From Runella sp. CRIBMP (GTDB lineage Bacteria > Bacteroidota > Bacteroidia > Cytophagales > Spirosomataceae), in assembly GCF_009905605.1 (NCBI RefSeq), contig NZ_JAAAKZ010000002.1:62001-126000 (forward strand): DNA of 64,000 nt, read 5' to 3'. The notes beneath the pieces were generated by a model, which saw only the letters and a program-made list of their open reading frames with translations, was not told the DNA's origin and searched no databases. Shown in pieces: positions 1 through 7,887 of the stretch. A program made the position numbers and the translations under genes. Each line of letters opens with the position of its first letter. The first letter of the stretch is position 1.

Positions 1-742
1 TTGTGCGGCTACCTATAAACGGGGAATTGATTTTGTGCAGATTCCTACCACCCTGCTTTCTCAGGTGGATGCCAGTGTTGGCGGGAAGCTAGGAATAGAC
101 TTTCAGGGATTTAAAAACCACTTGGGCGTTTTTACCCAACCAAAAAATGTTTTAATCGACGCATCCTTTTTGCAATCCTTATCGTATATCGAACTAAGGT
201 CTGGATTTGCCGAGATTGTGAAGCACTGTTTGATTGCCGATGCGGCTAAGTGGGAAGAAATTCGCAAAAAAGATTTTGAGGAACAGAGTTGGCCCGACCT
301 GATTGCGCATTCTGTAGAAATCAAGAAAAAAGTGGTGGCCGAAGATCCAACGGAGAAAGGCTTACGCAAGATTTTGAATTTTGGTCATACCATTGGGCAC
401 GCGGTAGAAACTTATTTTCTCAACAAGCCCCCCAAAGAACGTCTACTGCACGGAGAAGCTATTGCGGCGGGTATGGTAATGGAGGCTTACGTGGCGTACC
501 GAAAAAAAATGATTGATTTACAAACATTAGAACAGATTGAGGAGTTTATATTCTCGGTATACGGCAAAGTAGCGTTGCAAATGTCGGATGTGGCTACGGT
601 GATTCAGTTGGCGCAGCAGGATAAAAAGAACAAAGGTGGGGAGCTGCGTTTTTCATTGTTGACTGGTGTGGGGAGTTGTGGGTTTGATATTAAAGTAACA
701 CCTAGTGAAATTCAGCAGGCCATCGCGTATTACGTAGGATAA
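1..742 (+). CDS. aroB: 3-dehydroquinate synthase, 5'-truncated by window edge
   Basis: Second step of the shikimate pathway: converts DAHP to 3-dehydroquinate in the cytoplasm using NAD and a divalent metal. The frame is open from base 2, so the true start lies to the left; the GTG at 35 is internal because the codons before it (CAATYKRGIDF) already match the family. Visible signatures are the substrate/NAD segment QIPTTLLSQVDASVGGK, and the metal-ligand histidine segments NFGHTIGHAVE and LLHGEAIAAGM. The C-terminus is intact and ends at TAA. About 247 of a usual 340-360 residues are present. Identification is firm by family knowledge; only the N-terminal third is unseen. Confidence 0.95.
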   Translation, partial: CAATYKRGIDFVQIPTTLLSQVDASVGGKLGIDFQGFKNHLGVFTQPKNVLIDASFLQSLSYIELRSGFAEIVKHCLIADAAKWEEIRKKDFEEQSWPDLIAHSVEIKKKVVAEDPTEKGLRKILNFGHTIGHAVETYFLNKPPKERLLHGEAIAAGMVMEAYVAYRKKMIDLQTLEQIEEFIFSVYGKVALQMSDVATVIQLAQQDKKNKGGELRFSLLTGVGSCGFDIKVTPSEIQQAIAYYVG

Positions 743-843
743 TTTATAATTGCTAAGATTTACAATAAATAATTTGCTTTTGTAGAAAATTTCGTATTTT
801 TATCCAAACAAAAATGGTATAACACCAAACTCTAACATCCATC

Positions 844-1413
844 ATGAAGCTTGCTAAACTTTTACCTTTTGTGTGCGTCGTTGTGTGGGCGGCGGGTTGC
901 AATACCAATCGTCGAATTTTTGTGGAGCACGATTACAGTTATGAAACTAACTTTAAAGCCTACAGCACATACGCCTTTTTGGAATGTGAACGTGATACGG
1001 GTAACGTATGTACTGAAGTATACAATGCCATCCACCGACAAATGCAGGCACGCGGTTATCGCCTCAGCACAAGCAAGCCCACGCTTCTGGTAAACTACGG
1101 AATTTTCTACGACAACTTACGCTATCAGGGATACATGCAGCCCGTTATCAAAAACTGGGTTGATACAGAAGATGATTCTTTTAAATACGAGCCGATTCGC
1201 TACTCATTAGACAAAGGGACGATTATTATTTCTCTGATAGACGCCGACACCGATCAGGTGGTTTGGAGAGGTTATGCCGCGGGTATTTTCAAAAACCCCA
1301 ATGCTGCCAACAGCTACTACCGAAACGTAGTTCGGTCTATTTTTGATCAATATCCCCTCTTTGCTTCTGGCTATGACCCCCGTGGTGGTGGCCCTCAAGA
1401 AAGCGGAAGATAA
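844..1413 (+). CDS. DUF4136-type lipoprotein
   Basis: A 189-residue predicted lipoprotein. The first 19 residues form a signal peptide ending in the lipobox AAGC, so Cys19 should be acylated. The body (tyrosine-rich start 'YSYETNFKAYSTYAF', central segment 'LLVNYGIFYDN', C-terminal 'VVWRGYAAG') follows the DUF4136 pattern, a family of envelope lipoproteins of unknown function. It stands alone, 101 bases after aroB, and is followed by a strong hairpin terminator at 1446. Start is the ATG that opens the signal peptide. Function cannot be given beyond envelope location. Confidence 0.75.
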   Translation: MKLAKLLPFVCVVVWAAGCNTNRRIFVEHDYSYETNFKAYSTYAFLECERDTGNVCTEVYNAIHRQMQARGYRLSTSKPTLLVNYGIFYDNLRYQGYMQPVIKNWVDTEDDSFKYEPIRYSLDKGTIIISLIDADTDQVVWRGYAAGIFKNPNAANSYYRNVVRSIFDQYPLFASGYDPRGGGPQESGR

Positions 1414-1445
1414 AAATTACATCCCCATATTCATCAAAATAGTAA

Positions 1446-1489
1446 TTCCCTGCGTTGATTTTATCAAAATCAACGCAGGGAATTTTTTT
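1446..1489. terminator. Perfect 17-bp hairpin with T-run, probably bidirectional
   Basis: Arms 1446-1462 and 1466-1482 are perfectly complementary with a three-base loop, and are followed by seven T. It sits between the convergent DUF4136 lipoprotein gene and the GroES-like gene. The left arm starts with A/T-rich bases, so it may work in both directions. Confidence 0.85.
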
Positions 1490-1500
1490 GTTGCCCCATT

Positions 1501-1881
1501 CTAATTGAACAAATCTTCGATGCGTTCGAGCATCAGGATGGCTGATTGAGGAACGATGACGTATTTCTCGTCTCCGTACATGACGTCGATGGCGTTGCGT
1601 TGCAGATATATGGCCACATCGCCTTCCTGCGCTTGCAGCGGCATGTATTTTACCTTTTCCTCAGTTTCTTTCCAAGGCTCGTCTTCGGTAGGGGCAGGAA
1701 TCGGAAATCCAGGCCCTACTTTAATGACATACCCGGTCTGTACTTGTTCTTTTTCGGTAACGGTAGGAGGGAGATACAACCCCGTTGGCGTTTGGTCTAC
1801 GGGATTTTTGGGTTTAATCAGAACGCGGTCGCCTACCACGATGAGGCGTTTAAGCTTATTGTCTGAGGTTACTTCTAACAT
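1501..1881 (-). CDS. GroES-like co-chaperone family protein
   Basis: A 126-residue protein with the Cpn10 fold signatures: 'GDRVLIKP' at residues 17-24, 'GLYLPPT' shortly after, the glycine-rich turn 'VGPG', and a C-terminal 'GDEKYVIVPQSAILMLE' resembling the end strand of GroES. It is about 30 residues longer than classical GroES because of an insertion around 'PIPAPTEDEPWKETEEK', and no groEL lies next to it. This is the pattern of the second, divergent co-chaperone paralogue seen in Bacteroidota rather than the main groES. The mobile-loop region has diverged, so binding to GroEL is uncertain. Confidence 0.75.
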   Translation of the reverse strand: MLEVTSDNKLKRLIVVGDRVLIKPKNPVDQTPTGLYLPPTVTEKEQVQTGYVIKVGPGFPIPAPTEDEPWKETEEKVKYMPLQAQEGDVAIYLQRNAIDVMYGDEKYVIVPQSAILMLERIEDLFN

Positions 1882-1957
1882 GTTTTAAATGATTACTGAT
1901 GATAAACCTTAGGGTTCGCCATCCTTTAACGCAAACTTTTGAAAAAAAGTTGAGCAA

Positions 1958-2506
1958 TTAAAGAATCACTTTGCGACGGAAGGGGGGCAGACTAAGTACG
2001 TAGGCCGCATTTTCATCACCGAGTTCAACGGCTTTGGACAAGTCCTTTTCGGCTTGCGAAAGCTGATGTAATTTCATACGAGCAAGGGCTCGCCAACGGA
2101 GCGCTTGTGGTTCTTCTCCGCGCGAAAACCAAACGGCTTTATCGAACGATAAAAAAGCGGTTTCGTATTCTAGCAATTGATAATGGGCCATTCCTTTTTG
2201 CAAATGCACTTCTGACAGCGTATTATCAAAACTCAGGGCTTCGGCAAAATCATAGAGGGCAGAGTAGATATTTTGTTCTTTGAGGTTACACTGACCACGA
2301 TAGGCGTAAGCGATGGCTGATTTGCGGTACTCCTTAATTTTTTGGTTAAAATAATCGTGTGCTTTGGTATATTCTCCGTTGTTGTATAATTCAATACCTT
2401 CGGCTAAGCGTTTTCGCTCTTTTTCGGCAGGCGTATCGTGGTCGGTAAGATAATACCGAAGTACAAGGTAAGGAATCAGTAAAAAAATCAACAAAAACGT
2501 TTCCAC
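1958..2506 (-). CDS. TPR-repeat membrane-anchored protein
   Basis: 182 residues, reading from a GTG (no better in-frame ATG upstream). A single hydrophobic segment at residues 1-18 is followed by a charged linker and at least three tetratricopeptide repeats (for example 'GIELYNNGEYTKAHDYFNQ', 'AYAYRGQCNLKEQN', 'ALRWRALARMKLHQLSQAE'). TPRs form protein-binding superhelices, so this is probably a scaffold held at the inner membrane facing the cytoplasm. It lies alone on the minus strand, divergent from the acyl-CoA dehydrogenase. The specific partner is not visible. Confidence 0.7.
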   Translation of the reverse strand: METFLLIFLLIPYLVLRYYLTDHDTPAEKERKRLAEGIELYNNGEYTKAHDYFNQKIKEYRKSAIAYAYRGQCNLKEQNIYSALYDFAEALSFDNTLSEVHLQKGMAHYQLLEYETAFLSFDKAVWFSRGEEPQALRWRALARMKLHQLSQAEKDLSKAVELGDENAAYVLSLPPFRRKVIL

Positions 2507-2672
2507 GATGTTTGTGCGGTAATCGGTGGTAGCTAAAGTTACAATTTCATAACGTTTTGAATATGACTTTGGTTACAGGTTTCGACGAATTTTGTGAAAT
2601 TAGGCAGATTTTGTGGTAATTTTGGGCATCGTACCTACGTAATAACATTTACCGATTTACTGTCCAAAAATC

Positions 2673-3860
2673 ATGAGTACTACTTTATCAACATCGACAC
2701 GACAAACCGATTTTTATCAACTAGATGACTTGCTGACCGAAGAGCATAAGATGGTTCGGGACGCGGTTCAGCAAATGATTAACCGCGATGTGCGGCCCAT
2801 CATCGAAGAGTATGCCCAGAAGGCGGAGTTTCCTGCTCATTTGATTCAAAAGTTTGCCGAAATCGGCGCCTTTGGCCCAACCCTGCCGATTGAATACGGC
2901 GGTGGTGGACTTGATTATATTTCGTATGGTTTAATGACTCAAGAAATCGAACGATGTGATTCGGGAATGCGCTCAACCGTATCGGTGCAAAGTTCGCTCG
3001 TGATGTGGCCAATTTATGCGTACGGCTCGGAAGAACAGCGCCAGAAATACCTGCCCAAATTGGCTTCAGGTGAAATGGTGGGTTGTTTTGGCCTTACAGA
3101 GCCCAATCATGGCTCAAATCCAGGAGGAATGTTGACCTCCTTTAAGGATGCAGGCGACTACGTCGTGTTGAATGGTTCAAAATTGTGGATTACTAACTCC
3201 CCCGTGGCCGATATTGCGGTAGTATGGGCCAAAAACGAACAGGGACGGATTCGCGGATTGATTGTAGAAAAGGGAATGGAAGGCTTTTCAGCACCCGAAA
3301 TTCATAATAAATGGTCGCTGCGAGCGAGTGTTACGGGAGAACTGGTATTTGATAATGTGAGGGTGCCCAAAGAAAATATTTTGCCCAACATTGAAGGCTT
3401 ACGTGGGCCGCTTGGCTGCCTCGACAATGCCCGCTACGGCATCGCATGGGGCGCTATTGGCGCGGCTATTGACTGCTATGAAACGGCATTGAAGTATTCA
3501 TTAGAACGTGAACAATTTGGCCGACCCATTGCAGGGTTTCAATTGCAACAGAAAAAGTTGGCCGAAATGTTGACCGAAATCACCAAAGCGCAACTATTGA
3601 CTTGGCGACTAGGAACCCTCAAAAACGACGGGAAAGCCACCACCGCCCAGATTTCAATGGCCAAACGTAACAATGTCGACATGGCACTGCACATTGCGCG
3701 CGAAGCCCGACAAATGCTCGGAGGAATGGGCATCACGGGCGACTATCCCATTATGCGTCACATGATGAACCTTGAGTCGGTTATTACCTACGAAGGCACA
3801 CACGACATACATTTGTTGATTTTAGGACACGAAATTACGGGGATTCAAGCCTTTAAATAA
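2673..3860 (+). CDS. Acyl-CoA dehydrogenase, glutaryl-CoA dehydrogenase type
   Basis: A 395-residue cytoplasmic FAD enzyme. It has the full acyl-CoA dehydrogenase architecture: helical N-domain, beta domain with 'GCFGLTEPNHGSNPGG' and 'LNGSKLWITNSPVADI', and C-terminal helical domain with 'ALEYSLEREQFGRPI'-like and 'ARQMLGGMGITGDYPI' segments. The catalytic base is Glu374 in 'TYEGTHDIHLL', the position used by glutaryl-CoA and short-chain enzymes. The T-E-P-N-H-G-S stretch and the ITGDYPIMRH segment favour glutaryl-CoA dehydrogenase (oxidative decarboxylation of glutaryl-CoA to crotonyl-CoA in lysine/tryptophan breakdown). Length is complete. It is monocistronic or shares a message with the GT39 gene 63 bases downstream. 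Confidence 0.85.
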   Translation: MSTTLSTSTRQTDFYQLDDLLTEEHKMVRDAVQQMINRDVRPIIEEYAQKAEFPAHLIQKFAEIGAFGPTLPIEYGGGGLDYISYGLMTQEIERCDSGMRSTVSVQSSLVMWPIYAYGSEEQRQKYLPKLASGEMVGCFGLTEPNHGSNPGGMLTSFKDAGDYVVLNGSKLWITNSPVADIAVVWAKNEQGRIRGLIVEKGMEGFSAPEIHNKWSLRASVTGELVFDNVRVPKENILPNIEGLRGPLGCLDNARYGIAWGAIGAAIDCYETALKYSLEREQFGRPIAGFQLQQKKLAEMLTEITKAQLLTWRLGTLKNDGKATTAQISMAKRNNVDMALHIAREARQMLGGMGITGDYPIMRHMMNLESVITYEGTHDIHLLILGHEITGIQAFK

Positions 3861-3923
3861 GGTACCAAAATAGATTTGAACATTAGTCATGATCGGCAAT
3901 GCGTTGCCGTTTAAACCCACTTT

Positions 3924-5585
3924 ATGCGTTGGAATAATAAGTATTTGCCCTTTTTAGGACTCATTGTGGTCTATATTATCGGAGCCGTAAAGATTGATAT
4001 TATGGATATTGATGCGGCCCAATATGCCTCTATTGGCCGCGAAATGGCCGATAATGGTCAGTTTTTAGAAGTTCAATTTCGGGGAAAAGATTATTATCTG
4101 GACAAGCCGCCGTTGCTTTTTTGGCTTTCGGCCCTTGTATTTAAAGTGATTGGCATCTCAAATTTTTCTTATCGACTGATTCCGATTCTCTCCACGCTAT
4201 TGGGCATGTACGCCCTGTATCGGTTTTGTAAATTGTACTATTCGGAGCGTACGGCTTATATTGCTGCGTTGGTGATGGGAAGCTGTCAGGCATTCTTTCT
4301 GATGAACCATGATGTACGCTGCGATACGTTGCTCACCAATTGCGTCATGGTTTCTATTTGGCAAGTAGCTGAATACGTTAAAAGCCGAAATTGGAAAAAC
4401 TTTGTAATTGGTTTTGTCTTTGCTGGACTGGCAATGTTGGCCAAAGGGCCCATCAGTTTGATTGTGATTGGAGCCGCTTTTTTCGTTGATTTTATCTTAA
4501 AACGACAGTGGAAACAGCTCTTTGATTGGCGTTGGCTGCTTGGGCTACCAATTATCGGGTTGGTTTTATTGCCATATTGCATCGGGCTTTATCGTCAGTA
4601 CGGTTCAGATGGACTTTATTTCTATTTTTGGGAACAAAGTTTTGGACGGATTACGGGCGAGAGCGAGTGGGACAACAGCCCCGGCCTTTTTTTTCAATCG
4701 CATAATTTTCTGTGGAGTTTTTTGCCGTGGGTTCTGGCATTTATACCTGGCCTTGTGACGAGGGTACGGGACATCATCAAACAACGATTTTTGCTTCCTG
4801 TGGCCGACGAAGCGATTTCGGTAGGAGGTTTTGTTTTGCCATTTATGGCACTCTCTACGGCTCAATACCAATTGCCGCATTATACATTTGTGGTATTTCC
4901 GTTGGCGGCCGTAATGACCGCCCGTTTTTTGGATAAACTCATTGAGCATCCCGAAGCCTCGTCTTTTAGTTGGACCCGCATTGGGTTAATCGTGACTTCG
5001 TGTGTGATGCTTATTGCCATCGTTGGACTTTGTTTTTGGGCGTTTCCACTGCAAAATATCCCTTTGTTGACTGTCGCGGTTTTGTTTTTTGTTCTGATTG
5101 TGCGCCTATACAGTGGTAAGCGGCCTGGCTTTTCTCAATTGGTTTTTGCTCCATTTCTGACGGGCCTTGGCATCAATCTGCTGATGAACGCCCATTTTTA
5201 CCCAAGTATATTGAAATATCAGGCTGGGTCGGTGATAGGGCAGAAAGTAGCAGAAGATTACTCCGCAAATGTTTCGGACTTTTATATTTATGAATTGGCA
5301 CCTGCCGATGAATACAATATTTTTCACAGTGCCTTGGATTATTATACCCAACGTACTACGCCCGTTTTACGCTCTCTAAACGAAGTAAAACAGCATTTTA
5401 AGCCTAAAAGTACCCTTATTTACACCGACGAGCAAGGCTTGAAATCGCTAAATAAGGCGGGACTTCGGTTTAAGGAAGTGCACAAGGTCCAAAATTTCCA
5501 CGTAACGGGGTTAACATTGCCCTTTTTGAATCCTGCTTTACGCGCCACCGAAACTCACCCTCGGTATTTGTTAATGGCCGATTGA
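3924..5585 (+). CDS. GT39/ArnT-like glycosyltransferase, integral membrane
   Basis: 553 residues with about 11-12 predicted membrane helices. The N-terminal periplasmic loop carries the ArnT/PMT signature: 'DIDAAQYASIGREM' with acidic residues after the first helix, then 'YYLDKPPLLFWL'. These enzymes transfer a sugar from a polyprenyl-phosphate donor to lipid A, protein or another acceptor on the outer face of the inner membrane. The C-terminal about 100 residues form a soluble domain ('FYIYELAPADEYNIFHSALDY'), as in ArnT. Donor and acceptor cannot be told from sequence. It ends in front of a shared hairpin terminator with the convergent NUDIX gene. Confidence 0.8.
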   Translation: MRWNNKYLPFLGLIVVYIIGAVKIDIMDIDAAQYASIGREMADNGQFLEVQFRGKDYYLDKPPLLFWLSALVFKVIGISNFSYRLIPILSTLLGMYALYRFCKLYYSERTAYIAALVMGSCQAFFLMNHDVRCDTLLTNCVMVSIWQVAEYVKSRNWKNFVIGFVFAGLAMLAKGPISLIVIGAAFFVDFILKRQWKQLFDWRWLLGLPIIGLVLLPYCIGLYRQYGSDGLYFYFWEQSFGRITGESEWDNSPGLFFQSHNFLWSFLPWVLAFIPGLVTRVRDIIKQRFLLPVADEAISVGGFVLPFMALSTAQYQLPHYTFVVFPLAAVMTARFLDKLIEHPEASSFSWTRIGLIVTSCVMLIAIVGLCFWAFPLQNIPLLTVAVLFFVLIVRLYSGKRPGFSQLVFAPFLTGLGINLLMNAHFYPSILKYQAGSVIGQKVAEDYSANVSDFYIYELAPADEYNIFHSALDYYTQRTTPVLRSLNEVKQHFKPKSTLIYTDEQGLKSLNKAGLRFKEVHKVQNFHVTGLTLPFLNPALRATETHPRYLLMAD

Positions 5586-5617
5586 AAAAGAAGCCTACCG
5601 TGATAAATAAACTTGCA

Positions 5618-5656
5618 CGAAGCAGTCTCTTAATTTTAAGGGACTGCTTCGTTGTT
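5618..5656. terminator. Hairpin between convergent GT39 and NUDIX genes
   Basis: Arms 5618-5631 and 5638-5651 pair over 14 positions with one G-U pair and a six-base loop. The tract after it (GTTGTTTT) is a modest T-run. Position between two convergent genes supports a shared terminator. Confidence 0.7.
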
Positions 5657-6109
5657 TTAGCGAATAAAAACCTGACTTGTTTGACTCAGGGCATCTCGCA
5701 ACCAATACGGATTCATTAGGGCAAGGTTATCTGGCAGTTGGTCAGTTTTGAAAAATTGGAGTTCTAAAGTCTCCTCTCTTGAATAGTCTTTACTTATCAT
5801 TTCCGTCAATTGGGCTTCAAAGTAAGTCGTCACGTATTGGATTGACCTGTCAGGATAATGGTACGTTTGAGACGCGGGAGCTGAATAAACGCCAATTAAG
5901 CGTTTGATGTGTGCTTCTCTATTTGTTTCTTCCCTGATTTCTCGAAGAATGGCACTTTCGACTGTTTCGCCAAATTCAACATGTCCCGATATAACACCCC
6001 ATTGGCCGACATCTCTTCGCCTTTGAAGCAGAATCTCTCCCTGCTCGTTAAATATTGCGGCTGCCACGGCGGGAAATAGGGTTTGTTTTTGTTCAACGGT
6101 TGGATTCAT
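5657..6109 (-). CDS. NUDIX hydrolase
   Basis: 150-residue hydrolase of nucleoside diphosphates linked to another moiety. The NUDIX box runs from Gly42 to residue 64 (G42-x5-E48-x7-R56-E-I-R-E-E). The metal-binding glutamates of REIREE are all present, but the usual glycine three positions after EE is Asn63, a minor departure. The preceding 'LLQRRRDVGQWGVISGHVE' strand is typical of MutT/8-oxo-dGTP or ADP-ribose type members. Substrate cannot be decided. Monocistronic; start ATG at 6109. Confidence 0.85.
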   Translation of the reverse strand: MNPTVEQKQTLFPAVAAAIFNEQGEILLQRRRDVGQWGVISGHVEFGETVESAILREIREETNREAHIKRLIGVYSAPASQTYHYPDRSIQYVTTYFEAQLTEMISKDYSREETLELQFFKTDQLPDNLALMNPYWLRDALSQTSQVFIR

Positions 6110-6377
6110 AGCATGTTTTGAAAATAGAACGTTAAAAAATGGGTTTGGATATATTACTCAAAAATATCAATAGTGGCAAGCCTCCCAGTTATTTCCCCAT
6201 ATAACCCCAATATGCTTTCTAAGTAACTGCTTGACCATACCCCGGCATGAAGTTTTAATGCTTTTTAAAGTAAATCTAATTAGGTGCTTCTATCGGTTCA
6301 AAAATAACCCATAGGTTAAAAGAGTTTTTTTTGATTCTGGTAAGGCCGTTTTATAAAAGTAAATTATTTATTCAAAC

Positions 6378-6830
6378 ATGAAAACCTTAGATATTTTAAG
6401 TTTATTAACGCTCAGCGTTTTAGTAGCTTGCACGACCCAAGGCAGTGAAGGCACGGCGGCTAATAATGAAGGGGTTGAGATGACTTCAAACTGTTATATG
6501 TATACCAGTAAAAAAGATACCATTCAGATGAACTTGCTTCGGCTGGGCAATAAGGTAAGCGGTGATTTGGCTTATAAATTGTATGAAAAAGACCTCAATC
6601 AAGGCACCATTGAGGGGGAGGTAAGGGGAGATACCCTACTCGTTAATTATATCTTTAATTCAGAAGGTACAAACTCAATTCGGCAAATAGTATTTCTCAA
6701 ACAAGGCGATAATTGGGTGGAAGGCTACGGGGATATTGAAGTAACTGATGAAAAAGTGAACTTTAAAAACCCAAAAGCGTTAAATTTTAATAGTACTTTA
6801 ATTTTAAAAAAAGCAACTTGCGGGAAATAA
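6378..6830 (+). CDS. Small lipoprotein, unknown function
   Basis: 150 residues. Signal peptide with lipobox LVAC (Cys18) shows a lipid-anchored envelope protein. The mature part is beta-rich and contains alternating 'DTIQMNLLRLGNKVSGDLAYKL' and 'GTIEGEVRGDTLLVNYIF' strands, resembling small Bacteroidota lipoproteins with an up-down beta sheet. No enzyme motif is visible. It stands alone after a 268-base non-coding stretch and 109 bases before the next secreted-protein gene. Confidence 0.6.
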   Translation: MKTLDILSLLTLSVLVACTTQGSEGTAANNEGVEMTSNCYMYTSKKDTIQMNLLRLGNKVSGDLAYKLYEKDLNQGTIEGEVRGDTLLVNYIFNSEGTNSIRQIVFLKQGDNWVEGYGDIEVTDEKVNFKNPKALNFNSTLILKKATCGK

Positions 6831-6939
6831 AAAGTGGCTTTTCTTAAGTACTTTCGTCAAAAGAAAAAGTCGTTTTAAGTGTGTATCGGCACAATTAACG
6901 CAAAATGCTATCGTTGAATTACAAAATTTAAAATCAAGT

Positions 6940-7665
6940 ATGGTTCGTTTTTGGGGATTAGTAATTGTTATATCAGGGTTGGCAATGGGGGCTGCCCAGG
7001 CGCAGGATTACGACCGATTTTCGATAAATATTGCGGGGGGCAAAAGCCTTTCTGTGCGCGAGTTGGCTACCAAAGTCTTTGGAAGAACAAGAGGAGGTGA
7101 GCTTGCCGACGATGGAATCGGTGCTCAGTTGGTGTTGGCATATTATCCCACCCGCCGATTGGGGTTGGCTACCCGTTTTTCATACAATCAAAACCGAACC
7201 CGCGAGGAAGGAATAAAATTGATTGCCTCAGCAAACTATGGAGTAGAAAATCCCGTGGTTGAATCTACCGAAGGTTGGAACGCCACGAGTGCCATGATTG
7301 GCCCTTCTCTGCGATTGGGGGGGCGAAGATTGGGCTTGGAAGGGCGCTTGCTGGTGGGTTACGCCGTGGTCAACAGCCCAATGTTTGTGACTACAGGGTC
7401 CTACCAAAAATACAATATAACGGTAAGTACCCAAACGCAAAACTCGGCTGATTGGGCGTATGGGGCAGGTGCAACGCTTAATATTGGCCTCATTGGTGGC
7501 CTTTCGATGGTGGTTAATACCGATGCTACTTTAATCAGCACAACTTTTAGAAACGTTAGTAATCAAATCACCACGGCGGGTTTTCCTACTGTCAATCAGC
7601 TTGTTGATATTGAGCAGCACGTTGGCGTTCTCAATGTGACGGGCGGCCTGCGATTTGCTTTCTGA
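6940..7665 (+). CDS. Secreted outer-membrane beta-barrel-like protein
   Basis: 241 residues. A cleavable signal peptide (residues 1-21, ending AAQAQ) is followed by alternating-hydrophobicity strands separated by glycine-rich turns: 'GAQLVLAYYPTRRLGLATRFSYNQ', 'AMIGPSLRLGGRRLGLEGRLLVGYAVV', 'DWAYGAGATLNIGLIGGLSMVV'. The protein ends in 'GGLRFAF' with a terminal Phe, the outer-membrane barrel insertion signal. I infer an 8-10 stranded barrel of unknown role. A hairpin terminator follows at 7707. Confidence 0.65.
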   Translation: MVRFWGLVIVISGLAMGAAQAQDYDRFSINIAGGKSLSVRELATKVFGRTRGGELADDGIGAQLVLAYYPTRRLGLATRFSYNQNRTREEGIKLIASANYGVENPVVESTEGWNATSAMIGPSLRLGGRRLGLEGRLLVGYAVVNSPMFVTTGSYQKYNITVSTQTQNSADWAYGAGATLNIGLIGGLSMVVNTDATLISTTFRNVSNQITTAGFPTVNQLVDIEQHVGVLNVTGGLRFAF

Positions 7666-7706
7666 TTTTTTTAAATCTTTTTTGTTTTACATTTGTTATA
7701 ACTAAA

Positions 7707-7741
7707 GAGCCGATGAGAGAAAACCCCTCGTCGGCCTTTTG
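7707..7741 (+). terminator. Rho-independent terminator after barrel gene
   Basis: Arms 7709-7717 and 7727-7735 pair over nine positions (one G-U) around a nine-base loop and are followed by TTTT. It is correctly placed 42 bases after the stop of the preceding gene. Confidence 0.75.
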
Positions 7742-7887
7742 CTGTTTGATGGTGTTTGTCTATTTGGCGGAAATTTTAAGCATCGTTTGCTGCAAAAAAA
7801 GTCTCTTAACTAACTGATTATTAGTAATATAAAGTTGCCACTTAACAATTAACTGCGCGGCTCAACCCTTCGCGCTTCAGTACATAA

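Noticed and set aside
2547-2570. Third partial match to the sRNA block (TTTCATAACGTTTTGA)
   Set aside because: Only the first 12 bases match, and no terminator hairpin follows at the expected distance.
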